A stretch of 51,016 bases of DNA from Bacillota bacterium (GTDB lineage Bacteria; Bacillota; Clostridia; Oscillospirales; Acutalibacteraceae): contig JAEZFF010000046.1 of NCBI GenBank assembly GCA_023417635.1, forward strand, positions 1 through 51,016, read 5' to 3'. The notes beneath the pieces are model-generated. The model worked only from the letters and a program-made list of their open reading frames with translations, ran no database searches and was not told where the DNA came from. The first letter of the stretch is position 1. Each line of letters starts with the position of its first letter. Made by a program: the position numbers and the translations under genes. Positions 1 through 8,535 of this stretch are shown piece by piece.

Positions 1-45
1 CCGTTTTCCCGCTCCATTTATTCCATACAGCTGAGGTGAAAAATT

Positions 46-882
46 TTGTTTCGTAGAACTTTTTCCGCCATGATGCGCGATATGTTCCATCGCAAAGAAT
101 TTTATATTGCGCTGTGCATTTTTCTGCTATTTTTTCTTGGCCCCGCTGTAGTAAGCCTTGCCGGGCTGTGGGGAACAAGCCGGAACTTTCTGTATGCGGC
201 ATGGTGTTATTGGGGCAATGAAGCCATGTATGCACATACCCGCTTTGCAGCCCTGGGATTCAACACGATGATTTTTTTAATGCCCTTCTGCGCAGGGCTG
301 GCCTATTCTTTCAGCTATTTTGATGCCCGAAAAAACGGTGCGCTGCTTTTTCAGATAACGCGTACCGGCCGAAAAAATTACTTTTTATCGGCTATGCTGA
401 CGGCCTTTTGCGGGAGTTTTCTGCTTGTGTTCATCCCAATGGTTTTAACTTTGGTTTTTTGCTGCATTGCTTATCCGGTCGATTCGCTGCAGATTTTCTC
501 ACTAACGGCTTCTACCGATGTATCCATCAACAAAGCAAATTGTTTCCGCGTGCTGTATCTGAATCATCCGTATTGGGCACGCCTGCTTTACTGTCTCTTT
601 TTCTCCCTGGTATCTGGATTGATGGGAATGCTGCCGCTTTCCTTTTCATTTTTCTTTAAAAAAAGCCGCTTTGTCATTTTAACACTTCCAGGAATTATTT
701 GGATTGTATCCTGGTATTTTCTCACCATAACAGGCCAAGGAATTAATACATTGGCACTGTTGGCCTCCACTTATGACCGCGCATTCAGTCCTGCAAATTA
801 TCTCGTATTTCTCCTGATTCTGCTGGGTCTGAATTTAGCTGCAGTCGGGTACAAACTCCTGTTTGCAAAGGATGAATTGTAA
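46..882 (+). CDS. ABC exporter membrane subunit (ABC-2-like), first of operon
   Basis: A 278-residue, very hydrophobic protein with about six predicted membrane segments and no catalytic motif that I recognise. The start is TTG at 46, supported by GAGGTG at 33-38, seven bases upstream. It is the first of five closely packed co-directional genes. The next gene starts on its stop codon (TAATG at 880-884), and an ABC ATPase follows two genes later, so the likely role is a permease half of an ABC exporter in the cytoplasmic membrane. The substrate is unknown. Bases 1-39 read open in frame 1 and end in TGA at 37-39, so an upstream gene may end just before this one. The function rests on context rather than a recognised family motif. 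Confidence 0.7.
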   Translation: MFRRTFSAMMRDMFHRKEFYIALCIFLLFFLGPAVVSLAGLWGTSRNFLYAAWCYWGNEAMYAHTRFAALGFNTMIFLMPFCAGLAYSFSYFDARKNGALLFQITRTGRKNYFLSAMLTAFCGSFLLVFIPMVLTLVFCCIAYPVDSLQIFSLTASTDVSINKANCFRVLYLNHPYWARLLYCLFFSLVSGLMGMLPLSFSFFFKKSRFVILTLPGIIWIVSWYFLTITGQGINTLALLASTYDRAFSPANYLVFLLILLGLNLAAVGYKLLFAKDEL

Positions 883-1601
883 TGCTGAAACAATACGTCA
901 AAATGCGGTTAAGCGACAAATTCCTTCTAATTTTCAGTGTTTTGCTGATTGGTTATCTGCTGATTGGTTTTGCAGATGAAAAATTTATTTTTCATTTCGT
1001 GTCAGATGATCATCCGTCGTTTCTGAATGCAAATATCAACAATCTGTTTTTCAGTCTTAGTTTTTATTTTTTTATGGGACCGTTTTTTCTTCTTCTGCTT
1101 CGCAGCAGCTATAGTTTTTTATCGCGCCCCACGGTTATGGTTCGTTTTACAAGATTCAGCCTCTGCTGGCGTACTCAGATATTATCCCTTTTGGCAGAGA
1201 GTGCCGCCTTTGTTGTGGTGCTGAACCTGCTGCTGCTGATTCGCGCCGCCTGGTTTCATCATCTGGGCGAGTATGCACAGAACCTTGCTTCCGTGCTGCA
1301 GTACCTTGTTCTGCAAATGCTCGGTTTTTTCGGCATTGCCCTTTTATTTATTCTGGCAGTTGCTGTCTTTCGGAGTCCCACGGTCGGTTTTGGACTGCTT
1401 TTTGCCCTTTTTATTATAGATTACTGTACCGCTATTTTCACGGATTTTAATACCTACGCAATGAGCTTTATTCTGATTGAGCCGGGAAATGTTACGGCGT
1501 TTCTCCCCAAAGTCATTTTTTCCGTACTGATTGATGTTTTTGCTGCCGGGTTTTTCGGCTTCCTTTTTGACAGCAGGGATCATCTGGAAAGGATGCGGTA
1601 A
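882..1601 (+). CDS. ABC exporter membrane subunit, second
   Basis: A 239-residue protein made almost entirely of hydrophobic segments (about six) with short polar loops. The ATG at 882 overlaps the stop of the preceding gene by one base, a typical translational-coupling arrangement. It shows no motif that names a substrate. With the genes at 46 and 1603 it gives three dissimilar membrane proteins served by one ATPase, a layout seen in small-molecule or bacteriocin/lantibiotic immunity exporters. That comparison is inference from gene order only. I cannot exclude a regulator of membrane proteolysis or a scaffold role. Confidence 0.68.
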   Translation: MLKQYVKMRLSDKFLLIFSVLLIGYLLIGFADEKFIFHFVSDDHPSFLNANINNLFFSLSFYFFMGPFFLLLLRSSYSFLSRPTVMVRFTRFSLCWRTQILSLLAESAAFVVVLNLLLLIRAAWFHHLGEYAQNLASVLQYLVLQMLGFFGIALLFILAVAVFRSPTVGFGLLFALFIIDYCTAIFTDFNTYAMSFILIEPGNVTAFLPKVIFSVLIDVFAAGFFGFLFDSRDHLERMR

Positions 1602-1602
1602 A

Positions 1603-2424
1603 ATGACTGCTCGAAAATATTTCAACGGCTTTCCAAAACGTTTTTTGATTGCTTTGCTGATTTATCTTATTCCGCTTGTGGGAAATCTTCGTTATGCCGG
1701 AGAATTAGGCAACAGCATTTTAGCGTACAGTCTTTTAACATTCGGCGGTCCGCAGATAAACGAAAGGATGGACATTTTTACTCTCATGATTGGAATTGTA
1801 CCGTCTTTTGTTCTTTTGTATATTTTTTCCGATTTGATGCGGCAGGACTGCGAAATTAGCTGTATCTATGTGTTTACAAGGTACGGCAGCAGGAAGAAAT
1901 GGTTTTTGCAGAAGATGCTTCAGCTCTTTTTACAGATTTTCATCACGTTTCTACTTTTATTTCTGTCTGCCATACTTTTAGGTTTGGTGTTCGGCCTTAA
2001 GGTGTCTTCCTTTTCTGGGTCAGCCTTTCAAGCATACTGCGGCCTGCTGTTTTGCAATGTGGGCGCACTTTTTGTACTTGCCTTCCTGCAAAACGCACTT
2101 TCCCTCTGGTGCGGAAGCACACCATCTTTTTTGGCCGCCGCCATTCTTTATCTGGCGGGCGTGTTTTTGGCATTGCTGCTTTACAGCAAAAATCCAGGTG
2201 GGAACCTGGCCTTGTCATTCTTCCCGTCCACTTGCCAGATGTACCTATGGCATGACGATGTTTCGGTCCCCGCAATGGCGCATATAATTCAGCCTAATCC
2301 ATTTGCAGGGCTGCATTTGGCAGGTTCCTACGGTATCATTGTTCTGGAATCATTTTTCATCGGATTCATAGGCTGTCACTTTTTTGAAAAGAGCGACTTG
2401 ATTAACATGTTAAAGGAAGTATAG
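1603..2424 (+). CDS. ABC exporter membrane subunit, third
   Basis: A 273-residue membrane protein with about six hydrophobic segments. The reading frame is open further upstream (ATG at 1531), but that would overlap the preceding gene by 71 bases. The ATG at 1603 directly follows that gene's stop (1599-1601) and has GGAAAGGA at 1586-1593, so I place the start at 1603. The ATPase gene starts three bases after its stop. It is probably the third integral-membrane component of the same exporter. No substrate-specific motif is visible. Confidence 0.7.
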   Translation: MTARKYFNGFPKRFLIALLIYLIPLVGNLRYAGELGNSILAYSLLTFGGPQINERMDIFTLMIGIVPSFVLLYIFSDLMRQDCEISCIYVFTRYGSRKKWFLQKMLQLFLQIFITFLLLFLSAILLGLVFGLKVSSFSGSAFQAYCGLLFCNVGALFVLAFLQNALSLWCGSTPSFLAAAILYLAGVFLALLLYSKNPGGNLALSFFPSTCQMYLWHDDVSVPAMAHIIQPNPFAGLHLAGSYGIIVLESFFIGFIGCHFFEKSDLINMLKEV

Positions 2425-2427
2425 GAT

Positions 2428-3081
2428 ATGTCGGTTGTTGAAATTCAAAATTTAACGAAAAAAATCAAGAATAAAATTATTCTCTCCCATATTAATCTGT
2501 CCCTTGAAGCGGGTACAGCGAACGGATTCTATGGCCATAACGGCTCCGGAAAATCGATGCTGTTCCGGGCCATTGCAGGGCTGATTCAAGCCACAGAGGG
2601 TTCGGTAAAAGCCTTTGGAAAGGAAATCGGCAAAGACGTGTCCTTCCCGGAAAGCATGGGGCTTGTGATTGAATCCGTTGGCTTTTGGCCCTATTACACC
2701 AGCTTTGAAAATCTGAAAGCACTGGCGTCCATTAAGAAGACAATTTCCAATGAAGAGATTAAAAATGCCATTTGCCGTGTTGGGCTTGACCCGGATGACA
2801 AACGGACTTACCGGAAATATTCACTCGGCATGAAGCAGCGGCTTGGAATTGCGCAGGCCATTATGGAAAAACCGAACCTGATTTTATTGGACGAACCGAC
2901 GAACGCGCTTGACGAAGACGGCGTACAGAAAATACGCACTATTATTCAGGAAGAAGTAAAACGGGGCGCCTGCGTCCTAATTGCCAGCCACAACAGGGAA
3001 GACTTGGCACTTCTTTGCAGCCGCTTCTTTAAAATGGATGACGGCGAGTTACAGGAAACGGCGGAGGAGATGAAAGCATGA
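2428..3081 (+). CDS. ABC transporter ATP-binding protein
   Basis: A 217-residue stand-alone nucleotide-binding subunit that would hydrolyse ATP to drive the membrane proteins encoded just upstream. Visible motifs are Walker A GHNGSGKS (residues about 36-43), the ABC signature SLGMKQ (132-137), Walker B LILLDE followed by PTNALD (151-161), and a switch histidine in SHNRE near residue 190. Its length is typical of CcmA/BcrA-type exporter ATPases that lack an extra C-terminal domain. It starts three bases after the third membrane gene, and the next gene overlaps its stop by four bases (ATGA). This makes the operon a self-contained exporter. Confidence 0.93.
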   Translation: MSVVEIQNLTKKIKNKIILSHINLSLEAGTANGFYGHNGSGKSMLFRAIAGLIQATEGSVKAFGKEIGKDVSFPESMGLVIESVGFWPYYTSFENLKALASIKKTISNEEIKNAICRVGLDPDDKRTYRKYSLGMKQRLGIAQAIMEKPNLILLDEPTNALDEDGVQKIRTIIQEEVKRGACVLIASHNREDLALLCSRFFKMDDGELQETAEEMKA

Positions 3082-3749
3082 AAATGAAATTGTATTTTAT
3101 CCCCCTTGCTTTTGTCGTCGCCGCCATGCTTTTCGCCGGGGCTGCCCATTTCTCTTTTCAAGACATCGGGGATGGAATCAACGGTTATTATTATAATTCT
3201 GCTGGAAGTCTGGATGAGGCTTTGAAGGAAGCTACTATTGCTTCACCGCAAGATATTATCAAACAGGCGGACATCGTTGTAAAAGCTCGATACAGTGGGA
3301 ATTATCAAGTAACAGGGCAGGGAATTTATAATCAGCTGAAGGTTACAGATGTTTTTCACGGGGATTCGTCCTTAAAAGGGAACTGTATCACAATGATTCA
3401 GGATACTGACGTTATGCCTGACCAAAAATATATTGCTCCGAATGACTGGCTTTCGACCCCACTGCAAAAAGGAAAAGCATATATTCTTTTGTTAAAGCAC
3501 AAGGGCTTTGACTCGGACAGAATTTTAACGGCTTCGCAGAAGCAGCAGTATTATCCGGTAACGAACAGTATTCTGGGATGTTACCTGCTTACAGACAGTC
3601 AACAGACGGAAATCATCGATACGCATAAGAAGTCAAATCTACTCTTTCAAAATATACAAGGGAAAGAAGTTTTCGCAACAAACAAGAAAGACCTGAACAA
3701 GTATTACCAATATAAGTCCCAGACTTTCAAACAGCTCGGCATAAAATAA
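3078..3749 (+). CDS. Membrane-anchored extracytoplasmic protein of unknown function
   Basis: A 223-residue protein with a short basic N-terminus, one hydrophobic segment (residues about 5-24) and a polar remainder. It is probably anchored in the membrane facing outward or secreted after cleavage. No lipobox cysteine is visible. The ATG overlaps the stop of the ATPase gene by four bases and GAGGAGA lies upstream, so it is translated with the exporter. The central part (about 65-140) is a soluble domain rich in beta-type residues that I do not recognise. A sensor, substrate-binding or immunity role for the exporter would fit the context, but nothing in the sequence proves it. Confidence 0.75.
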   Translation: MKMKLYFIPLAFVVAAMLFAGAAHFSFQDIGDGINGYYYNSAGSLDEALKEATIASPQDIIKQADIVVKARYSGNYQVTGQGIYNQLKVTDVFHGDSSLKGNCITMIQDTDVMPDQKYIAPNDWLSTPLQKGKAYILLLKHKGFDSDRILTASQKQQYYPVTNSILGCYLLTDSQQTEIIDTHKKSNLLFQNIQGKEVFATNKKDLNKYYQYKSQTFKQLGIK

Positions 3750-3867
3750 ACGTCCTTGCCGCCAATAGCTTTTACAGTATTCGCATTGGCAGGGATACGC
3801 ATTTCCAGAGCGGCTATAATTTGTGGCTTAATACAATGAGTTATCTTTTTTAAGTGTGCAAAACCCT

Positions 3868-5214
3868 TTATGCCGCTTTAGTGCGGATGATATGTTTCCA
3901 TTTCCCCGTGCGGTATTCGGCATAAGAGATGATGAAGTTTACAAGCCAGCCGATTGGCACTGCACACCACACCAGGGCAATGCCATAGTGCGGCGCCAGT
4001 GTAACAGCAACCGCCACACGAATAGTAAGGTTTGCGAGGTTTGCAACGGTAAACATCTTCATATCTCCGGCGCCGCGAAGCAAACCGTCCGTTACCATTT
4101 TCAGCCCAATCAGGAGGAAAAACCATCCCATGAATTTCAGGTAGGAAGCCCCTGTCTGAAACGCCAGGCGGGTGCCGTTGTCGCCAAGGAACATGGAAAC
4201 AATGGATGTATGGAAAAGCTCCAGCACAATGCAGATAATTCCGGCGAAAAACAGGGCAATCCATTTTACCACCCGGTAGCCTTTTACCACACGCTGTTCC
4301 TCGCCCGCGCCAAGGTTCTGTGCTGTGTATGCCGAAATGGCATTTCCCATGGCCGCCATTGGAACGACGCAGATGCTTTCTACACGCATGGCTGCCGAAA
4401 ACCCAGCCAGCATTTCCGCCCCAAAACTGTTTACCACGGACTGAACGAGCATCATGCCAATCGATACGGTTGACTGCTGAAGGATTGATGGCAAGGCAAT
4501 GCGTGCCATGTTTTTTAATTCTTCGCCATTAAATATTCCCACCTGCCCCGACGGGTAGGAATGCAATTCCCTTAAAAACAGCAAAAACGAAATCACGGCG
4601 GAAATCCCCTGGGCAATCAGCGTTGCCCATGCGACACCCGCTACGCCGAGGCGCAGCGAACAAACCATATAAACATCCAAAAAAATATTCAAGACGGAAG
4701 AAAAAATTAAGAGGTATAAAGGAATGTTGGAACGGCCAATCGCGTTAAACAAGGCAGAAAGCACATTGTACAGGAACAGGAACGGAAGGCCCAGAAAATA
4801 AATATTCAGATAAACCACGGTCATATCCATTATATCAGCTGGCGTTCCCAGCAGCTGCATCAAAGCTTTTCCGCACAGAAACCCCAAAAGCCCCAGCGCA
4901 ATACCCATCACTAAAAAAGCAATCAGCGCTGTGTACGACGCCTGCTTCATCTTACCGTATTCCCGCGCGCCAAAGTAGCGGCTGATGATCACGGAAGCCC
5001 CTACCCCTCCACCAATTGCAACACAGATAAACACGTTAGTGACGGAATAGGACGCTCCGACGGCGGCCAGTGCATTTTGGCTGACAAAACGCCCCACCAC
5101 AATGGAGTCGACCATAGTGTAAAACTGTTGAAATAAATTTCCGATAATCATTGGCAAAGCGAAAACGATGAGTGCTTTCATTGGCTTTTCATGTATGAGA
5201 TACTCTTTGTCCAT
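3868..5214 (-). CDS. MATE family multidrug/Na+ efflux transporter
   Basis: A 448-residue integral membrane protein with the twelve hydrophobic segments and two-fold repeat expected of MATE exporters (DinF/NorM-like). The N-terminal half has the family pattern: a cytoplasmic lead, then a helix reading ALPMIIGNLFQQFYTMVDSI, with GRFVS just after it. MATE proteins exchange cationic drugs or metabolites for H+ or Na+ across the cytoplasmic membrane. An AAAGGA-type ribosome site lies before the ATG at 5214. The gene lies 116 bases downstream of a marR gene on the same strand, so MarR-controlled drug efflux is the simplest reading. The substrate is unknown. Confidence 0.93.
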   Translation of the reverse strand: MDKEYLIHEKPMKALIVFALPMIIGNLFQQFYTMVDSIVVGRFVSQNALAAVGASYSVTNVFICVAIGGGVGASVIISRYFGAREYGKMKQASYTALIAFLVMGIALGLLGFLCGKALMQLLGTPADIMDMTVVYLNIYFLGLPFLFLYNVLSALFNAIGRSNIPLYLLIFSSVLNIFLDVYMVCSLRLGVAGVAWATLIAQGISAVISFLLFLRELHSYPSGQVGIFNGEELKNMARIALPSILQQSTVSIGMMLVQSVVNSFGAEMLAGFSAAMRVESICVVPMAAMGNAISAYTAQNLGAGEEQRVVKGYRVVKWIALFFAGIICIVLELFHTSIVSMFLGDNGTRLAFQTGASYLKFMGWFFLLIGLKMVTDGLLRGAGDMKMFTVANLANLTIRVAVAVTLAPHYGIALVWCAVPIGWLVNFIISYAEYRTGKWKHIIRTKAA

Positions 5215-5330
5215 TTTTTACTGTATTTTTCCTTTCGCTTGCTGCCTGTGCAGTCAGCAGTGAGTATGATGTAGAGATGCTGTACAAAAGCTGTGCATCC
5301 CGCCCTTCCCTCAGTCAAACAGCCGCAATT

Positions 5331-5780
5331 TCACTTCCCCTTTTGCAAAATCTCTAAAAATTCAGAAAGAAATCCGGCAAGAAACCGCAGCTGTTCTGCA
5401 GAGGCGTCTGCCAAAAGAGAGGCAATCACCGTGCGGTACTTTTCGTGGGCTTGTTTATGATTTTCTGCTGCTGTTTTTCCGTTTTCCGTCAGCCGCAGAA
5501 TTATTTTTTTGTCGTCGCTGGGGCTGCTTGTCTTCTGAGCCATCTGCTTGCGCACCAAGCGTTTGGCCGTCTGGGAAGCGGCACCTCTTGTAATGCCAAG
5601 AAGGCGGGCAATGCCAGAGATATGCAGGCCGGGATGTTCCAAAATGCACTGGAGCATCGTAATTTCAGAGTGATAAAGCTCCGTGCCGGTGCCGAATGTT
5701 CTGGCCGTTCGGTCTTTTTCATAGAAGGTGCAGATAACGTCGAGTAAGGCTTCCCCAATCTGCTCTTTTTTCTGTTTCAT
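5331..5780 (-). CDS. MarR family transcriptional regulator
   Basis: A 149-residue winged-helix regulator. The recognition region reads ITMLQCILEHPGLHISGIARLLGITRGAASQ in family terms, written here as two adjoining parts (ITMLQCILEHPGLHIS and GIARLLGITRGAASQ). A charged wing (SPSDDKKIILRLTENG) and a C-terminal dimerisation helix follow. MarR proteins usually repress a neighbouring transporter and their own gene until a phenolic or drug ligand binds. It lies directly upstream of the MATE gene on the same strand. A 19-bp palindrome overlaps its promoter (5788-5806), which supports autorepression. The ATG sits so close to the -10 element that the message would be nearly leaderless. Confidence 0.93.
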   Translation of the reverse strand: MKQKKEQIGEALLDVICTFYEKDRTARTFGTGTELYHSEITMLQCILEHPGLHISGIARLLGITRGAASQTAKRLVRKQMAQKTSSPSDDKKIILRLTENGKTAAENHKQAHEKYRTVIASLLADASAEQLRFLAGFLSEFLEILQKGK

Positions 5781-5786
5781 ACCTAT

Positions 5787-5815
5787 ATTGTATAGTATGT
5801 ATGCAAAATTGTCAA
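5787..5815 (-). promoter_or_regulatory. Sigma-A promoter of marR-MATE
   Basis: On the minus strand, -35 TTGACA (5815-5810), 17-base spacer, -10 TACAAT (5792-5787). The -10 ends seven bases before the marR ATG, implying a leaderless or nearly leaderless transcript. Confidence 0.75.
5788..5806. promoter_or_regulatory. Probable MarR operator
   Basis: Imperfect palindrome TTGTATAGTATGTATGCAA: 7-base arms with one mismatch around a 5-base centre. It covers the -10 and part of the spacer of the marR promoter. Its position fits autorepression; binding is inferred. Confidence 0.6.
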
Positions 5816-5898
5816 TAAAAGCAACTGGGAAAAGAATAGGAAGGCTTCTATCCCTCTCTTTCGGAACTTTTGCATGTCACTTCAATTTTCTGTTCCAT

Positions 5899-5927
5899 TT
5901 GACAAACGGGCAAAGGAAGCGTATGAT
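5899..5927 (+). promoter_or_regulatory. Sigma-A promoter of MFS-tetR
   Basis: -35 TTGACA (5899-5904), 17-base spacer, -10 TATGAT (5922-5927). It points to the MFS gene, with an expected start near 5934. Confidence 0.75.
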
Positions 5928-5937
5928 TTGGCTGTGG

Positions 5938-5961
5938 AAACTAATTAAACAAAATTAGTTT
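5938..5961. promoter_or_regulatory. Probable TetR operator
   Basis: Perfect 9-base inverted repeat AAACTAATT (5938-5946) and AATTAGTTT (5953-5961) with a six-base AT-rich centre. It lies just downstream of the expected transcription start of the MFS-tetR operon. A TetR dimer there would block transcription. Confidence 0.65.
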
Positions 5962-5984
5962 ATATAGTATTGGAGGCCTTTTCT

Positions 5985-7184
5985 TTGTCTCAACAGTCGA
6001 AAACAAAAAACATTATGCTCCCCGTAGTAATGATTAGTCTGGCACTGGCACTGCGACAGATGTCTATGACAATCGTGGCACCGTTCATTTCCACATACTG
6101 CAAATCCCTTTCCGGGTACACACCTTTGCTTGCCGGCCTTGCCGTAGGTGCATTCGGGCTGATGCAGGCAATTTTCCAAATTCCCTTTGGAATGCTCAGC
6201 GACCGGTATGGCAATAAGCGCGTTCTGCTCTCTGGCCTTGCTGTAGTCATCGCCGGTTTCATCCTCGGCTTTTTTGCGCAAAGCATCTGGATGCTGATTT
6301 TGGCACGTGCGCTGCAGGGTGGCGGCGCGATCATCGGTGTCGGTTACTCCTGGGTAGCGGGGCTTTCCAACGACCAGAACCGCACAAAAGCCATGAGCAT
6401 CCTCGGGGCATTTGTTTCTGCGGCAGCCGCCCTTGCTTTTGCAGTCGGCCCTCTGCTGCGCGGTATCATGCCCGTAAACTGGATGTTTCTGGCTGGTGCA
6501 ATTCTTTTAACCTTGAATTCACTCTATATTCTGTTTTTCCTGAAAGACGCGGGAACCAGCGGAAAGGCTTCCGCACCGAAGCGCGGTGAAATTTCAGCCT
6601 TGCTGCGGAACCGGACTTTTGTTACAATGAACATGGCGGCATTTCTAAACAACTTTATGATGATGTCCGTGTTTTTTGCCGTGCCGATCTATATAGATCA
6701 GGTAACTGGGCAGAACGGGATGTGGAAGATTTTCGTGCCTGCAATCCTCGTTGCCATCCTAGCAATGAAAGCATCTGTACATTGGGTAGGAAAAGGGTAT
6801 GTCAACCTAGTGCTTCTTATTGCTTTTGCCATTTCGTTTCTAAGCATTCTGTTTTATTTCCGCCCGTCGTCTTTCCTGTTTCTGCTTTTGGGAACCACTT
6901 TTTTTCTGTGTGGATATGTTACCGTTGCAACTGTTGCGGCAACCCATGCAAACGACGTGGTAGATGACAGCCTGCGTGGTACGGGGAACGGAATCTTCAA
7001 CTCGTTCCAGTATATCGGCAACTTTGCAGGCGCACTGGCAACAGGCGCCCTGTGGGGTGTATCACAGCAAGCGGCCTGGCTGGTCATCATCGCTGCCGGA
7101 GTCATCGGGTTTCTGATGATTTTGTTCAATAATCCATCAAATGTAAAAAAGGCGGAAAGGAAGAAAACGAAGCATGAAGGATAA
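5985..7184 (+). CDS. MFS transporter (drug/proton antiporter type)
   Basis: A 399-residue major facilitator with about twelve membrane segments. The loop between helices 2 and 3 carries the family signature as GMLSDRYGNKRVL, and helix 5 has a PLLRGIMPVNW stretch like DHA1 drug antiporters. The frame opens at TTG 5970, but GGAGG at 5972-5976 sits eight bases before TTG 5985, so the protein most likely begins MSQQSKTKN. It is likely an exporter of small toxic compounds using the proton gradient. The tetR gene overlaps its 3' end by 11 bases, and a perfect palindrome sits at the operon's transcription start, so export is probably induced by a TetR ligand. Confidence 0.9.
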   Translation: MSQQSKTKNIMLPVVMISLALALRQMSMTIVAPFISTYCKSLSGYTPLLAGLAVGAFGLMQAIFQIPFGMLSDRYGNKRVLLSGLAVVIAGFILGFFAQSIWMLILARALQGGGAIIGVGYSWVAGLSNDQNRTKAMSILGAFVSAAAALAFAVGPLLRGIMPVNWMFLAGAILLTLNSLYILFFLKDAGTSGKASAPKRGEISALLRNRTFVTMNMAAFLNNFMMMSVFFAVPIYIDQVTGQNGMWKIFVPAILVAILAMKASVHWVGKGYVNLVLLIAFAISFLSILFYFRPSSFLFLLLGTTFFLCGYVTVATVAATHANDVVDDSLRGTGNGIFNSFQYIGNFAGALATGALWGVSQQAAWLVIIAAGVIGFLMILFNNPSNVKKAERKKTKHEG

Positions 7185-7749
7185 AATTCTGGATACCGTA
7201 GCACGGCTGATTGAACGGTACGGCCTAAAAAAATTCACGGTGGATGAAGTAGCATCGGAGCTGCATATCAGCAAAAAGACGATTTACCAGTATTTTCATG
7301 GCAAAGACGAAATGATACGGGCGTACTTTGAAGAAACTCTGGCAAGCGACCGGCAAAGCGTTTTGGAGGCACTAAAGGGTGAACGGAATTTTTCTGAAAG
7401 AATTCACGCTATCGTCCACTCAAGTCATTGCTACCGAATGCCTATCCCAGTGCTGGATGAAGCAAAAAAATTCTACCCATCCGAATGGCAGAAAATTGAA
7501 GACCTAAAGCAATTCAAAATGGAAATTTTTCAAAATCTTCTGAAGCAGGCAGAAAAAGATGGAATCCTCCGCCCAGATGTAAATTTTGGCGTTTTGTCTT
7601 CCATGCTGGAACGTATCAGCAGTATGTTTCTGGACACTGATTTTCTGCTTGAAAACGGTCTGAAGTCTTCACAGGCCGTTGATGAGGCCCTGAATATCAT
7701 TATCTATGGCATTGTAAAGGAAAGCGGAAAAGTTCCCTCTCAGCAGTGA
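7174..7749 (+). CDS. TetR/AcrR family regulator
   Basis: A 191-residue TetR-type repressor. The N-terminal DNA-binding domain is clear: a first helix (ILDTVARLIERYG), FTVDEVASELHISKKTIYQYF at about residues 22-42, then KDEM. The remaining 140 residues are the variable ligand-binding and dimerisation domain. The ATG overlaps the MFS gene by 11 bases with AGGAAG upstream, so it is co-translated with the transporter. Placing the repressor second in the operon gives negative feedback. The likely operator is the 24-bp inverted repeat at 5938-5961. Confidence 0.92.
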   Translation: MKDKILDTVARLIERYGLKKFTVDEVASELHISKKTIYQYFHGKDEMIRAYFEETLASDRQSVLEALKGERNFSERIHAIVHSSHCYRMPIPVLDEAKKFYPSEWQKIEDLKQFKMEIFQNLLKQAEKDGILRPDVNFGVLSSMLERISSMFLDTDFLLENGLKSSQAVDEALNIIIYGIVKESGKVPSQQ

Positions 7750-7768
7750 AGGCTCCAGATGGTATTTC

Positions 7769-7802
7769 CCGGCAGCGGGTCAAATGCGCTGCTGGCTGTT
7801 TT
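7769..7802 (+). terminator. Intrinsic terminator after tetR
   Basis: Stem CCGGCAGCG (7769-7777) with CGCTGCTGG (7787-7795), loop of nine, followed by CTGTTTTTT. Confidence 0.75.
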
Positions 7803-7807
7803 TTACT

Positions 7808-8353
7808 TCAGTACCTGTAAGGCACCGGCGGCATTTCTATTTTTTCAGCTCTGCGGACTCTGAAGAAAATATAAACCGAGCTGAAAACATCGAGGCAAAA
7901 CATTAGGTGAAGAGCGATGTTGACTCCCATACAGGCAGTCGAAATCTCTCCTTTTCTGTGCGCAAACACCATCCCGGAAATCCCGTACATGGAAGTGGCC
8001 AGCAAAAGAAGATAGTCAAGTGCCGTCAGAATTGGGATCAGCACAAACAGCCCTGGGACAATGGCAAGTCCAATGCCGCAATAAAAAATAAAAGCATACA
8101 GCGGAATCAGCAGCACTTTGGCAGTCAGGGCAGTAAAAAGGAGTTCCTTCGGCTTTGCGCCGCTGCGCCCAAAGAGAAATGGAACAATCAGGTTAAGAAC
8201 AAACAGTACAAAGAAAGCAATTCCCATAAAGATAAGCGGCGTCAGCGTTGACCCTTTCCATGCATCATCCGTCTTGGAACATTCTAAAAGATACCAGATT
8301 CCGGCATATGCCAGTGCAGCCAGTAAAAACAGCAGGATTTTTCTTTTTACCAT
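7808..8353 (-). CDS. Small integral membrane protein, unknown function
   Basis: A 181-residue protein with about five hydrophobic segments: N-terminal KILLFLLAALAYAGIWYLL, then ones near residues 40, 70, 95 and 150. It ends with a short polar tail rich in prolines. I recognise no family. It is monocistronic by position, with its own consensus promoter at 8414-8442, and converges on the tetR gene. Nothing around it indicates a pathway. Start ATG at 8353. Confidence 0.65.
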   Translation of the reverse strand: MVKRKILLFLLAALAYAGIWYLLECSKTDDAWKGSTLTPLIFMGIAFFVLFVLNLIVPFLFGRSGAKPKELLFTALTAKVLLIPLYAFIFYCGIGLAIVPGLFVLIPILTALDYLLLLATSMYGISGMVFAHRKGEISTACMGVNIALHLMFCLDVFSSVYIFFRVRRAEKIEMPPVPYRY

Positions 8354-8413
8354 AGTGGCTACCCCATTCTATCTATATTTCATTATAAAAATTCCAATAC
8401 TGACATTTTTAAT

Positions 8414-8442
8414 ATTTTACCATACAAGCTCCAGGTTTTCAA
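8414..8442 (-). promoter_or_regulatory. Promoter of the 8353 membrane-protein gene
   Basis: Minus strand: -35 TTGAAA (8442-8437), 17-base spacer, -10 TAAAAT (8419-8414). Confidence 0.6.
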
Positions 8443-8486
8443 GCTGCAAAAGTCACTCTCTGGCAAAACTGAAAGTTATAACCTAT

Positions 8487-8524
8487 AAAAATTTCCCGAA
8501 AGCTTTCGCTTCCGGGAAATTTTT
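8487..8524 (-). terminator. Intrinsic terminator of the MBOAT-SGNH operon
   Basis: Stem ATTTCCCG (8491-8498) with CGGGAAAT (8513-8520), extended by A/T runs on both sides. It lies just downstream of the SGNH gene and may also act on the opposite strand. Confidence 0.75.
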
Positions 8525-8535
8525 TAAAAGCCGTC

